In this document: positions 16,094 through 24,771 of the stretch, piece after piece
Position numbering within the stretch: the first letter of the stretch is position 1
Layout: every line of letters begins with the position of its first letter
NCBI GenBank assembly: GCA_035373905.1
Contig: DAOSOK010000017.1
Coordinates: 50,049-114,048, forward strand
Length of the DNA: 64,000 nucleotides
Direction of reading: 5' to 3'
From: Candidatus Ozemobacteraceae bacterium
Lineage (GTDB): Bacteria; Muiribacteriota; Ozemobacteria; Ozemobacterales; Ozemobacteraceae
Program-made: the position numbers and the translations under genes
The notes under the pieces: model-generated
Databases searched by the model: none
Told to the model about the DNA's origin: nothing
Seen by the model: only the letters and a program-made list of their open reading frames with translations

Positions 16094-17141
16094 ACCTTCC
16101 GGCGAGCGCCGACGCACATCCCCGATGCTCGCTCTCACCCTGGGCGACCCGTGCGGCATCGGGCCGGAAATCGCCGCGAAAGCCCTCCCGGACCTCCCGA
16201 CCGGCATCGCCGGCAGGCTCATCGTCGTCGGATCGCGTGCCGCGATCGAGGCGGCGCATCGCGCCGCGGGCCTGGCCGTTCCGCGCTGGGTTCCCGTCGA
16301 TGCCGCCGGGGCCTTCGATCCGGACGCTCCCGGCGTCAAGCTTCTCGATACCGGGCATCCCGGCCCGTTCAGGGCCGGCGCGATCTGCCGCGAGGGCGGG
16401 GAAGCCGCCGTCGCCGCCGTCGAGGCCGCGCACGCCCTGTGCGCAACCGGGATCTGCGCCGGCATGATCACGGGGCCGATCGGCAAGGAAGCCATCCGGT
16501 TGGCCGGTTCCCGCTTTTCGGGGCATACCGACATGTTGTGCGCGCTCGCCGACGTCGCCGATACCCGCATGGCGATGGTCTGGGGACGGTTCCGCGTCGC
16601 CATGACGACTCTGCACGTCGCCTGGCGCGACGTTCCGGCGCTGCTCACCGTCGATTCGGTGTACGAGACGATCAGGCTTGCGCACGAGGCCGTTGCGACG
16701 AGGCGGACCCCGCATCCGCTCATCCGCGTCGCGGGACTGAATCCGCATGCCGGGGAACACGGCCTGTTCGGCGACGAGGAGCGGATATCAATAATACCAG
16801 CTATAGAAAAATTTCGTTTCCTCAACCCGAGCGTCGAAGGCCCCGTTCCCGCCGACAGCCTCTTCAAGGCCGAATACCGGCGAACGACCGCGTATTTCGT
16901 CGCGCAGACCCACGACCAGGGCCTGATCGCGATCAAGGCGCTCGGCGGCATCCGGTGCGTGAACGTGACGCTCGGCCTGCCATACGTGCGCACCTCCGTC
17001 GGGCACGGCACCGCCTACGACATCGCCGGCCGCGGCGTCGCCGACCCCCGCGGCCTCGTCGCCGCGATCCGGGAGGCGGTGCGGTTGACGGCGCCCCGCG
17101 GAGCCCGCGCCCGACCCTCCGGGGAACAGCGGTTGCGATGA
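16080..17141 (+). CDS. pdxA: 4-hydroxythreonine-4-phosphate dehydrogenase
   Basis: PdxA oxidises 4-phosphohydroxy-L-threonine in the DXP-dependent route to pyridoxal 5'-phosphate, using NAD(P)+ and a divalent metal. Recognisable motifs are LTLGDPCGIGPEIAAKAL at the start, TGPIGKEA, GHTDML, the metal-binding GLNPHAGEHGLFGDEE block and the C-terminal TSVGHGTAYDIAGRG. Length 353 is normal. It overlaps the RNase gene upstream by 14 bases and the CorC-like gene downstream by an ATGA start-stop overlap, so the three are probably translationally coupled. No pdxJ is visible in the window. Confidence 0.95.
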   Translation: MSIPEPSGERRRTSPMLALTLGDPCGIGPEIAAKALPDLPTGIAGRLIVVGSRAAIEAAHRAAGLAVPRWVPVDAAGAFDPDAPGVKLLDTGHPGPFRAGAICREGGEAAVAAVEAAHALCATGICAGMITGPIGKEAIRLAGSRFSGHTDMLCALADVADTRMAMVWGRFRVAMTTLHVAWRDVPALLTVDSVYETIRLAHEAVATRRTPHPLIRVAGLNPHAGEHGLFGDEERISIIPAIEKFRFLNPSVEGPVPADSLFKAEYRRTTAYFVAQTHDQGLIAIKALGGIRCVNVTLGLPYVRTSVGHGTAYDIAGRGVADPRGLVAAIREAVRLTAPRGARARPSGEQRLR

Positions 17142-18478
17142 CGCTGTTCGACGGGTTCGTCTTCCTCCTGCTCCTGGGCGGTTCGGCATTCTTTTCGGGG
17201 TCCGAAACCGCGCTGACATCGGTCTCCGACGTCGGTCTGGCGCCGCTGGCCGAAAAAGGGAACCGGCGGGCGGCCATGGCGCTCTCGTTGATCGCCTCCC
17301 GCGGCACGGTCATCGGGGCCCTGCTGATCGGCAACAACATCGTGAACACCCTGCTGGCCGTCTATGCGGCGACGGTCTTCGACGCGATGATCCTGAACTC
17401 GCCCCTTCCGGCATGGTCGGCGCCGGTCGCGGCGTCCGTCCTCTCGATCACCGTCCTGCTGATCGGCGGCGAGGTGATTCCGAAAAATATCGCCATTCGG
17501 TTCAGCGAGCGGATCACTCTCTGGATCGCGTATCCCTGCCACTACCTCGTCAAGCTGCTGACGCCGCTCCTGGCGATCCTGAATCTCGCGAACCGCCTGG
17601 TGCTTTTTGTCATCGGAACACCGCAGAATCGCACGGGGCCTTCCGCCGACGAGCTCCTCGCCCTGGTGAGAATGAGCCAGAAGGCGGGCGTCATCGATCC
17701 CATGGAGCGCGAATTGATCGGCCGGTCGATGTTCCTGAACGAGACGATGGCGCGGGAGATCATGATCCACCGGACCCAGATGTGCGCGATTTCGGAAACG
17801 GCTTCGCTGGAAGAAGCTCGTGATATATATACAAAAGAATTATATTCGCGCCTGCCGGTGTTCCGCGAAAGCCTCGATCAGATCGTCGGCATTCTCAACA
17901 TCAAGGAAGTCGTTCGATTCGATCATCTGCGCGGATCGTTCCGGATCCCCGACGTGATGAGCCCGCCGCTCTTCTTTCCCGAGACCGCCCGGATCGGAGG
18001 CATTTTCGACAAGATGCGGCAGAGCCGGACGCACCTCGCGGTGGTGGTCGACGAGTTCGGCACGACGTCCGGCATCATCACGCTCGAAGACATCGTCGAG
18101 CAGATTTTCGGAGAGATCAGCGACGAATACGACCAGGGCGCCGCCCGTATCCGCTGGGTGAACCCGAGGGTGTTCGAGGCCGAAGGGCGGACGGGGATAT
18201 CGGAAATCCAGGCCGAACTGAAGAAGAAAAAGCTTCCCCCGCTGAGCGAGACGCTGTGCGAAGACGTCGAAACCCTCGCGGGGATCGCCCTCCGGCAGAC
18301 AGGGCGCATTCCGGCCTCCGGAGAGGTTTTCGCGGTCGACGGATTCAGGTTCCATATTCGCAAGGCGACGGGGCAGAAAATTCAGGTGATGTCGGTGCGG
18401 GTTCCCGAACCCGAGCCGGAAAAGAGCCCTGAGAGCGATCGCGGCGACGCCGATACGCCCTCTGGAAACGGCGCCTGA
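17138..18478 (+). CDS. CNNM/CBS-domain protein (HlyC/CorC family)
   Basis: The 446-residue protein has an N-terminal CNNM (DUF21) membrane domain of about four helices, starting with the family motif FFSGSETALTSV and containing NNIVNTLLA and GGEVIPKNIA. A pair of CBS domains (about 205-325) includes VVVDEFGTTSGIITLEDIVEQ. The C-terminal domain (about 345-425) is of the CorC_HlyC transporter-associated type. Family members are linked to Mg2+ or Co2+ efflux, with CBS domains sensing adenine nucleotides. Some are wrongly named hemolysin. The ATG overlaps the pdxA stop. Confidence 0.92.
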   Translation: MTLFDGFVFLLLLGGSAFFSGSETALTSVSDVGLAPLAEKGNRRAAMALSLIASRGTVIGALLIGNNIVNTLLAVYAATVFDAMILNSPLPAWSAPVAASVLSITVLLIGGEVIPKNIAIRFSERITLWIAYPCHYLVKLLTPLLAILNLANRLVLFVIGTPQNRTGPSADELLALVRMSQKAGVIDPMERELIGRSMFLNETMAREIMIHRTQMCAISETASLEEARDIYTKELYSRLPVFRESLDQIVGILNIKEVVRFDHLRGSFRIPDVMSPPLFFPETARIGGIFDKMRQSRTHLAVVVDEFGTTSGIITLEDIVEQIFGEISDEYDQGAARIRWVNPRVFEAEGRTGISEIQAELKKKKLPPLSETLCEDVETLAGIALRQTGRIPASGEVFAVDGFRFHIRKATGQKIQVMSVRVPEPEPEKSPESDRGDADTPSGNGA

Positions 18479-18495
18479 TGCCACACCGGTGAAAA

Positions 18496-19848
18496 ATGCG
18501 TAACCCTATGGCCAGCCTGGTTCAGGGAAGTGTCCGCGCGACATTGTTTCGCACGGCTTTCCCCATGCTGGCCGGCACCTTCGCGATGACTGCCTACAAC
18601 TTCGCCGACACCTGGTTCGTGGCCAGGCTCGGAACGCTGCCGCTCGCCGCGATGGGGTTCACGTTTCCCGTCGTCATGCTGCTGACCTTCACGGCGGGCG
18701 GCATCGGCACGGGGGTCACGACGCTGACGTCGCACGCGCTGGGCCGCCAGGACCGGGAGACGGCATCCAGGCTGGTTTCGCACGGGGTTCTTCTGACCAT
18801 GCTCGTCGCGGGCGCGCTGGCGGTTGCAGGCTATCTGAGCATCGTGCCCGTCTTCACGCGACTCGGGGCTGATGCCGCGACGCTGCCGCTCATCGGCGAA
18901 TACATGCGCACGTGGTATCTCGGCGCCGTGACGATGGCGCTTCCCATGATGGGAAACGGCATTCTCATCTCGCTCGGCGATTCAAAAGCCGCGAGCAGCT
19001 TCATGCTCCTGGGACCGGCGCTCAATGTCGTTCTCGATCCGATCATGATCTTCGGACTTTTCGGATGCCCTGCTCTGGGAATATTCGGCGCCTCTCTCGC
19101 CACCGTCCTTTCGCAGCTTGCTTCGACCGTATGGCTCTTTCATCTGCTGTCCGTGAAACACCACCTTCTCGATTTCGGGCTCTGGAAGGGTGGCGGAGTT
19201 CTCGCCTCGTGGAGGCAGATTCTTGGTTTCGCCGTTCCGAGCATCATCAGCATGATGCTCATGCCCGTCTCGTCGGCCGTCATCACCGGGCTCATCAGCC
19301 GTTTCGGGAACGAGGCGGTCGCCGCCTGCGGCGCCGCGAGTCGCATCGAGATGTTCGCGTTCGTCATTCCCATGGCGCTCGGAATCTCGCTGACCCCCTT
19401 CGTCAGTCAGAATTTCGGCGCCCGCCGGCTGGACCGGATCATGGAGGCGAAGAGCCTGTCGACGCGGTTTGCTCTGGCATATGGTGCGATCGTTGCGGCG
19501 ATCTTCAGCCTCGGAGCTCCGCTGATCGCCGCTTTCTTCACCGATGACCCGAAAGTGGCGGGAATCCTGATCTCCTACGTGCGCATTATCGCCTGGGGCT
19601 ACGGCATGATGGAGGTCCACCGATATTGCGGCTTCATCCTCACGGGCATGCATCGTCCCGCCTCGGCGACGGCGCTGAACGCCCTCCGAATCCTCGTGTT
19701 GCTTCTGCCGTTGTCGTTTGTCGGGGCGTGGTACGGCGGCGTCCGCGGCGTTTTTGCGGGGCGCCTGGCGACCGACCTGGTCGTCGGGAGTGTCGGGCTG
19801 TTCTGGGTGACGAGGATCGTTCGTTCCGTGCAGCCGAGGATTGCATAA
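18496..19848 (+). CDS. MATE family multidrug/toxin extrusion transporter
   Basis: The 450-residue protein has about 12 membrane helices in the pseudo-symmetric arrangement of MATE proteins. Family marks include AYNFADTWFVARLGTLPLAA near the start and the matching second-half motif around SRFGNEAVAACGAASR. MATE proteins exchange cationic drugs or metabolites for Na+ or H+ across the inner membrane. The gene starts 17 bases after the CorC-like gene. An alternative ATG four codons later is possible. The substrate cannot be predicted. Confidence 0.92.
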   Translation: MRNPMASLVQGSVRATLFRTAFPMLAGTFAMTAYNFADTWFVARLGTLPLAAMGFTFPVVMLLTFTAGGIGTGVTTLTSHALGRQDRETASRLVSHGVLLTMLVAGALAVAGYLSIVPVFTRLGADAATLPLIGEYMRTWYLGAVTMALPMMGNGILISLGDSKAASSFMLLGPALNVVLDPIMIFGLFGCPALGIFGASLATVLSQLASTVWLFHLLSVKHHLLDFGLWKGGGVLASWRQILGFAVPSIISMMLMPVSSAVITGLISRFGNEAVAACGAASRIEMFAFVIPMALGISLTPFVSQNFGARRLDRIMEAKSLSTRFALAYGAIVAAIFSLGAPLIAAFFTDDPKVAGILISYVRIIAWGYGMMEVHRYCGFILTGMHRPASATALNALRILVLLLPLSFVGAWYGGVRGVFAGRLATDLVVGSVGLFWVTRIVRSVQPRIA

Positions 19849-19990
19849 ATCATGTAACGCCCCCGGCGGGTGGCATGGCGTGAAAGGGCGGTCCGATGCC
19901 GCCCGGCGGCCTGGACAACAGCTGCGACTTGCCGGTAACGCCCGAGGGAGCCGATACTGGGGAGAGAGATTTTGATATCTGGAGGCACCC
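19849..19990 (+). other. Structured intergenic leader between MATE and the DnaJ-zinc-module gene
   Basis: This 142-base gap is GC-rich and can fold: GGTGGCAT (about 19869-19876) pairs with ATGCCGCC (19896-19903), enclosing GGGCGG. The string GTAACGCCC occurs twice, at about 19855 and 19939. No known riboswitch consensus was recognised. A TGGAGG ribosome-binding site precedes the next ATG. Confidence 0.35.
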
Positions 19991-20815
19991 ATGAGGACAC
20001 TCGTTCGTTTTCTTCTGCTGGTAACCGTCTGCCTGTTCCTGCTTCCTGCGATCGCCGGGGCCGAGACGCTCACGCAGAACTTCGACCACAAGCTCGGCAT
20101 GAACCAGGCCGCGCAGAGCTGGGAACACCGCATCGACCTTCCCGACGCGATGGCCCAAAAAGGCATGTCCTTCTTCCGGCGCTCGCTGACCCTGAGCGGC
20201 AAGCTCGTGATCGAGCGGGAAGAACTGACCCCGACCTACTACTACGTCCGCGTCCATCTGCCGAAAGCCGTGTTCGGAAGCAAGGGCACGCTGAACGTCC
20301 GGCTCGAAGCCGTCGAGAATATGCCCCCCTGCGCGCCGGTGGCCCGCCCGACCGGCCTTGCGCTCGCGAAGAACAGCGACCCGACCGCCCCGACCTTCAC
20401 CTGGAGCGGTCTTGGGAAATACGCCGCCGTCACCCTGTACGACGTCACCGCGAACAAGACCGTCTTCGAGCGGATCGTGCTCAATACCCGCTCCTGCGAG
20501 ATGGATGAAGGCCGACTTCCGATCGATCATCACTACAAATGGGCCGTGTGCGAAAGCGACGAATGCGCCCGCTATTCTCCCGAAGCGCAGGCGGGTTTCC
20601 GCCTGGAACTCCGCACCGAGCGCTGCTGGACATGCAACGGGTACGGCTGGGTTCGCTGCAACACCTGCAACGGAACGGGCATCATCGTCGTCCAGGGCCA
20701 GAACGGCCAGCCGATTCAGACGCTGTGCAACTGGTGCCGCGGAACCGGCCGCCAGACCTGCAATATCTGCCTCGGCTCCGGCCGCGTCGAACGTCCGATC
20801 GCCATTCCCGAGTAG
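19991..20815 (+). CDS. Exported protein with a DnaJ-type zinc-finger module
   Basis: A classical signal peptide (MRTLVRFLLLVTVCLFLLPAIAGA) is followed by about 180 residues of unrecognised, probably beta-rich sequence. The C-terminus (about 212-264) has four CxxCxGxG-like repeats, as in the zinc-binding middle of DnaJ: CWTCNGYG, CNTCNGTG, CNWCRGTG, CNICLGSG. In DnaJ this module binds two zinc ions and unfolded protein in the cytosol. Here it should be periplasmic or at the surface. There is no J-domain. A TGGAGG ribosome-binding site supports the start. Confidence 0.82.
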   Translation: MRTLVRFLLLVTVCLFLLPAIAGAETLTQNFDHKLGMNQAAQSWEHRIDLPDAMAQKGMSFFRRSLTLSGKLVIEREELTPTYYYVRVHLPKAVFGSKGTLNVRLEAVENMPPCAPVARPTGLALAKNSDPTAPTFTWSGLGKYAAVTLYDVTANKTVFERIVLNTRSCEMDEGRLPIDHHYKWAVCESDECARYSPEAQAGFRLELRTERCWTCNGYGWVRCNTCNGTGIIVVQGQNGQPIQTLCNWCRGTGRQTCNICLGSGRVERPIAIPE

Positions 20816-20890
20816 ACGCCGTGACGAACCGCGGAGTCGCAGAGACGACGCATAGAGAAATACGTATATAAAACACGTCTGAAGCAGGCC

Positions 20891-20922
20891 GGCCCCCGGT
20901 GAAAACCGGGGGCCGACTCTTT
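20891..20922 (+). terminator. Rho-independent terminator
   Basis: GGCCCCCGGT and ACCGGGGGCC form a perfect 10-bp stem with a GAAA tetraloop, followed by GACTCTTT. It closes the transcription unit that ends with the zinc-module protein. Confidence 0.8.
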
Positions 20923-20987
20923 GGCGGTATGGTATGCTGGGCTCCATTTCCGCAGGCGGCCCGAACTGCGGTATCGGGAGAAACGAT

Positions 20988-21458
20988 ATGACGTTCGAAG
21001 ATGTGGCGAAAGAGCTGGAACTCCTGTTCCCCGACTGTTTCCAGGAACTCGAAGAGGCCGAGTTCAAGGAATTGCGCTCGATGGATTTCCCGGACGAGCT
21101 GAAAAAGTTCTATCGAAAGCACGACCCCGTGGAGTCCCTGGACGTCGGACGGTTCAGGCTGCTGCCTCTGAAAGATCTCATCGATCTCAACGTCTGGGAC
21201 GAATATGGCGAATCATTCTATCGGCTTGGCCTGAGCATCGTCGGCGAGTCGGCAGACGGAAGCCTGTACTGCCTCGACATGGCCGGCGAGAATGCTTTGG
21301 GCGGCAACGACGTGCTGCTTGCCTCGCGCGAAATCGACATGGCGGCGGCCGACCTGAAAAAGGCGAGATCGAAACTGAAGTTCCAGGCCTCGAGTCTCGG
21401 GGAGCTGCTCGCCAAAGAAATCGCCTTCTGCCGGAAGAAGAAAGCCGTCCGGGGATGA
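20988..21458 (+). CDS. SMI1/KNR4 (SUKH) family protein
   Basis: The 156-residue protein has the SUKH layout: an N-terminal helix, then a PDELKKFYRKHDPVE segment like the family's P-x-x-[LY]-x-x-[FL] helix, a strand with LLPLKDLIDLN, and a later GLSIVGESADGSLYCLDM strand pair. SUKH proteins are often immunity proteins against nuclease or deaminase toxins, but many are housekeeping. No toxin gene is adjacent. The ATG at 20988 has GGGAG 7 bases upstream; an earlier ATG at 20931 lies inside the terminator-proximal promoter region. It sits alone between two hairpin terminators. Confidence 0.65.
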   Translation: MTFEDVAKELELLFPDCFQELEEAEFKELRSMDFPDELKKFYRKHDPVESLDVGRFRLLPLKDLIDLNVWDEYGESFYRLGLSIVGESADGSLYCLDMAGENALGGNDVLLASREIDMAAADLKKARSKLKFQASSLGELLAKEIAFCRKKKAVRG

Positions 21459-21482
21459 GCCCACGCATGTTGTGCTGAAACG

Positions 21483-21516
21483 CGCCGGGGGCGGTCCGAT
21501 CGGACCGCCCCCGGCG
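21483..21516. terminator. 34-base perfect palindrome, likely bidirectional terminator
   Basis: The sequence from 21483 to 21516 equals its own reverse complement (centre CCGATCGG). It lies between the convergent SUKH and LysM genes. There is little T-tract on either side, so termination strength is uncertain. Confidence 0.6.
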
Positions 21517-21530
21517 TTGATGCGAGTGCT

Positions 21531-22928
21531 TTAGTAGTGGTACTGCAGCTGGCCTTCGAGCCGGTAGTCGTAGCCGAAGAACATGTCATTGCTGAGCGAG
21601 ATCGGAGCTGCCAGCGTCAGGGCCATGCCTTCCTTCACGAAATACCGCAGGCCGAGCGTCAGATCGGTGCTGCGGCCGTTGTTGACCCGGTTGTAGGCGT
21701 TCACTTCACCCATGAACGAGAACGACTCGTTTGCGAGATACTCGAACCCAACGTTCACGAAGACGCCCTCGTGAGCGGTGTTCCCCGATCCGGCCTCGTA
21801 ACCGCAGTTCAGGTGGAAGTTGCCGCCCTCCTTGCGCTTGGTCGAGACGCCGCCGAACAGCTCCCAGGCGTTGTCGTTCTCGGTGTTGCCGATCGCGCGG
21901 TCGTTTGTCGGGAAGATCGCGCCGAAGCCGAGACACGAGGCCATGTTTTCGTTCTGCGAGGAGAACTTGAGGCGGAGCGACGCATCGCCCATGCCCGAGT
22001 CGGTTCCGTCGCGGAAGTTGTAGGTGATCGGGGCGTAGATGTCGTAGGATTCAAATGGCAGCTGCATGCCGATCTCGAAGTCCTCAGCCGAGTAGGTGAG
22101 GGCGATCGGGAACTGGTAATAGTCGCCGTCTTCTCCGTTCACGAGGCGGGTGCCGTCGCGCTTGACGATCTTGTTCCAGATTACGCCGAACGCCGTCGAG
22201 AACTTGCCCTTGCCGAGGGGGTAGGCGGCGATGGTGTGCACCAGGCCCGTCATGCCGTCGAAGTTGACCATCCGCCGCGAATCATCGGTTTTCTTCTCGG
22301 TGCCCGGCAGAATGACCGGCGGCAGGCCCTTGTCCGAGTAGAGCACCTGGTCGTTGCCGCCCGTGACGGGGGGCAGCTGGAGGGCCGGCGGCGTGACGGT
22401 CCGCGTTTCGATGGCCGGCGGCGCATAGCTCCGTGCCGGGCGTTTCCGCTTCGTCACGGTCTTGCCGACGGAAGGAATCACGATCTTGCGGCCGACTTTC
22501 AACGCCGCGGGGTTGCTGATGCCGTTCGCGGCCGCAATCTTCTTCCAATACTTCGTCGAGCCGTAGAACTTGCGCGAAATCGAGCCGAGCGTGTCGCCTT
22601 TCCGGATCGTATAGCTTTGCGAGCCGCCGGAATCGCCGGAGGAAGCGGTGGGGGCGGCATCATCCTCTTCCATGCCGTCGGCCTCGATCGAAGCGTCGTA
22701 GCCGCCCTCGCCGGAGACGAACGCGATCGTTTCGTCCGAGGAATCGTCGTTGCCGCCGATTCCCACGGAGGAAGGATCGATGAGAGGGACGTCGCGCCCG
22801 GGCGGGGCCGTCGATACGACGTCCAGATCGTATGCGTCGGGGTATTCCTGCGCCGCCAGGGGCGATGCCTGGAGGTGCAGGGCGAGAAGTCCGGAGAGCA
22901 GAATGACACTGAGCGTGCGGTTCTTCAT
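21531..22928 (-). CDS. Exported LysM protein with outer-membrane beta-barrel C-terminus
   Basis: A signal peptide (residues 1-26) precedes an acidic low-complexity stretch, then a LysM domain (106-152: YTIRKGDTLGSISRKFYG onward) that binds peptidoglycan. A Pro-rich linker leads to about 230 residues of alternating amphipathic strands (FSTAFGVIWNKIV, YYQFPIALTYSA and similar). The final residues QLQYHY fit the C-terminal aromatic signal of outer-membrane barrels. The arrangement suggests a porin-like protein tethered to the cell wall. It is a lone minus-strand gene, convergent with the SUKH gene. Confidence 0.78.
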   Translation of the reverse strand: MKNRTLSVILLSGLLALHLQASPLAAQEYPDAYDLDVVSTAPPGRDVPLIDPSSVGIGGNDDSSDETIAFVSGEGGYDASIEADGMEEDDAAPTASSGDSGGSQSYTIRKGDTLGSISRKFYGSTKYWKKIAAANGISNPAALKVGRKIVIPSVGKTVTKRKRPARSYAPPAIETRTVTPPALQLPPVTGGNDQVLYSDKGLPPVILPGTEKKTDDSRRMVNFDGMTGLVHTIAAYPLGKGKFSTAFGVIWNKIVKRDGTRLVNGEDGDYYQFPIALTYSAEDFEIGMQLPFESYDIYAPITYNFRDGTDSGMGDASLRLKFSSQNENMASCLGFGAIFPTNDRAIGNTENDNAWELFGGVSTKRKEGGNFHLNCGYEAGSGNTAHEGVFVNVGFEYLANESFSFMGEVNAYNRVNNGRSTDLTLGLRYFVKEGMALTLAAPISLSNDMFFGYDYRLEGQLQYHY

Positions 22929-23065
22929 GGAAGGCCGTTCCTTTCCGCATTGTCACCGGCGCGCCGCCGTCAGGGCATGGGACGCGTCGATCGATAGGTA
23001 TCCGGATCAGGTATCGGCACAACGTCGTTGAATGTTGAGAGAGTTTCTTGCCTGAACCAGTCGTG
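22929..23065. other. Gap before the inverted-repeat element
   Basis: This is the first part of a 535-base gene-free stretch (22929-23463). I see no gene, RNA or clear promoter in this section. The minus-strand promoter for the LysM gene is presumably here but was not recognised. Confidence 0.4.
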
Positions 23066-23378
23066 CAGCAATTCTCACTATGCGTTCTAGAGCGAGTTTG
23101 CGCTTGACACCGGATCGATTTGATGTGTACACGTTCAATCCCGAACCTAGGTGCCCGCAGGGGAAGATCAACATAGGGAGCGGTTCTTCGAGATGGACGG
23201 AAGGAGATGCCAGAAATTCATCTTTATCACCCATTTTTCCCCTTTTCCTGCGGAGCCAGTGTTCTAGAGCCCAATCTCAAACCTGTCGCGAAGATGAGCT
23301 TGCAGAACAGCTTTCGAGCCACATCCCGACAGAGGTTCCCCTCAAAACCCGTACCAGAACGCTCACTGAGAATTGCTG
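23066..23378. mobile_element. MITE-like element with ~25-bp terminal inverted repeats
   Basis: The left end CAGCAATTCTCACTATGCGT then TCTAG (23066-23090) is matched, inverted and with a few mismatches, by the right end at 23354-23378. The interior has no credible gene and looks compositionally different from its surroundings (less GC-rich). The first 55 bases (23066-23120) recur without a mismatch at 63946-64000, where the window stops. A short, gene-free, repeated sequence with inverted ends is what a non-autonomous transposable element looks like. No target-site duplication was confirmed. Confidence 0.6.
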
Positions 23379-23395
23379 CCAGTCGTGAGCTGCGT

Positions 23396-23424
23396 TTGAC
23401 TGGATGGGGTGCGTATGCTAGAGT
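23396..23424 (+). promoter_or_regulatory. Promoter for the PIN-PhoH/pilin operon
   Basis: TTGACT (23396-23401), a 17-base spacer and TAGAGT (23419-23424) lie 39 bases before the GTG start at 23464. The promoter begins just outside the right end of the inverted-repeat element. Confidence 0.65.
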
Positions 23425-23463
23425 ACGCTGATCCAAATAGCCTTCTGACAAAGGACGGCCCAC

Positions 23464-24771
23464 GTGAAAAAAACGTTCGTCATCGACACCAATGTCATCC
23501 TTCACAGCCATCAGGCGTTGTTTTCCTTCAAGGACAACGATCTCGTCATTCCGCTCGGCGTCATCGAAGAACTCGACAGATTCAAGGGATTCAACGATGA
23601 GCGAGGCCGCGAAGCCCGGTCGGCGTCGCGCGAGCTCGATTCCCTGCGCCAGAAAGGGCGATTGTACGAGGGCATCCCGCTTCCCTCGGGCGGAAGCATC
23701 CAGGTCCTGCTCGACAGCGAGATGGAGATCCCGTACGGCTTCGACAAGGGCAAGGTCGACAATCGCATCCTGGCCTGCGCGCTCTTCCTCAAGAAGCAGG
23801 GCCGGCACGTCATTTTCGTCAGCAAGGACATCAACGCCCGCATCAAAGCCGATGCGCTCGGCGTCATTACCGAGGATTTCAAAACCAACAAGATCGATAT
23901 CGACGAACTGTACACCGGCTGGCGGGAGCTGATTCTTCCGGCCAAGGAAATCGAGAAATTCCTGGCGGAAAAAACGCTGGAGTATGCCGGCGACGATCTG
24001 TATCTCAACGAGTTCGTGCTTCTGAAGGCCGCCGAGAACGAGAACAAGACGGCCCTCGGCAAGTTCTGCGGCCAGACGAAAAAGATCATCCCGCTGTATC
24101 ATCAGAGCGCCCGGCCCTGGGGCGTCGAGCCGGCGAACCTTCAGCAGAAGTTCGCGACCGAGCTGCTGCTGTGCAACGAGATCAGCCTGGTGTCGCTCGT
24201 CGGGCGCGCCGGAACCGGAAAGACTCTCCTGGCGCTCGCCTGCGGCCTCCAGAAGACGATCGACGAGCACGTGTACCGCAAACTTCTCGTCAGCCGGCCG
24301 ATCATGCCGCTCGGCAAGGATATCGGCTTCCTGCCCGGCTCGAAGGATGAAAAGCTGAGCCACTGGATGCAGCCGATCTTCGACAACCTCGAGTTCGTGA
24401 TGGACAAGCTGTATAACAACTCCGACGACGTCGACAAGAAGATCAAGTTCCTGATCGAGTCGCAGAAGGTGCAGATCGAAGCCATCACCTACATCCGCGG
24501 CCGGAGCATTCCGAAGCAGTATCTGATCGTCGACGAGGCGCAGAACCTCACGCCGCACGAGGTGAAAACGATCGTCAGCCGCGCCGGCGACGGCACGAAA
24601 GTCGTTCTCACCGGCGATCCCTACCAGATCGACAACCCATACCTCGACAGCTCCTCGAACGGCCTGAACTTCATCATCGAGAAGTTCAAGAACAACGCCC
24701 TTTTCGGCCATATCATCCTCAACAAGTCGGAACGGTCGTCGCTGTCGGCGCTCGCGTCGGAACTGCTATGA
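23464..24771 (+). CDS. PIN-domain/PhoH-like ATPase (PhoH2 type)
   Basis: Residues 3-150 form a PIN nuclease domain: TFVIDTNVILH supplies the first catalytic aspartate, with later acidic residues in EELDRFKG and GKVDNRILA. Residues ~215-435 are a PhoH ATPase with Walker A GRAGTGKT (247-254), Walker B YLIVDEAQN (about 342) and TGDPYQID. PhoH2 proteins are reported as RNA helicase/RNases. Start is GTG, with AAAGGA upstream. The stop overlaps the start of a prepilin gene (ATGA), which couples it to three pilin genes. Confidence 0.92.
   Translation: MKKTFVIDTNVILHSHQALFSFKDNDLVIPLGVIEELDRFKGFNDERGREARSASRELDSLRQKGRLYEGIPLPSGGSIQVLLDSEMEIPYGFDKGKVDNRILACALFLKKQGRHVIFVSKDINARIKADALGVITEDFKTNKIDIDELYTGWRELILPAKEIEKFLAEKTLEYAGDDLYLNEFVLLKAAENENKTALGKFCGQTKKIIPLYHQSARPWGVEPANLQQKFATELLLCNEISLVSLVGRAGTGKTLLALACGLQKTIDEHVYRKLLVSRPIMPLGKDIGFLPGSKDEKLSHWMQPIFDNLEFVMDKLYNNSDDVDKKIKFLIESQKVQIEAITYIRGRSIPKQYLIVDEAQNLTPHEVKTIVSRAGDGTKVVLTGDPYQIDNPYLDSSSNGLNFIIEKFKNNALFGHIILNKSERSSLSALASELL

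Noticed and set aside
19849..19990. Possible cyclic-di-GMP, cobalamin or fluoride riboswitch
   Set aside because: The conserved cores of those classes were compared by eye and not found.
23007..23234. A 75-codon minus-strand frame inside the inverted-repeat element
   Set aside because: No ribosome-binding site or family was seen, and the frame runs out through the element boundary. The element looks non-coding.
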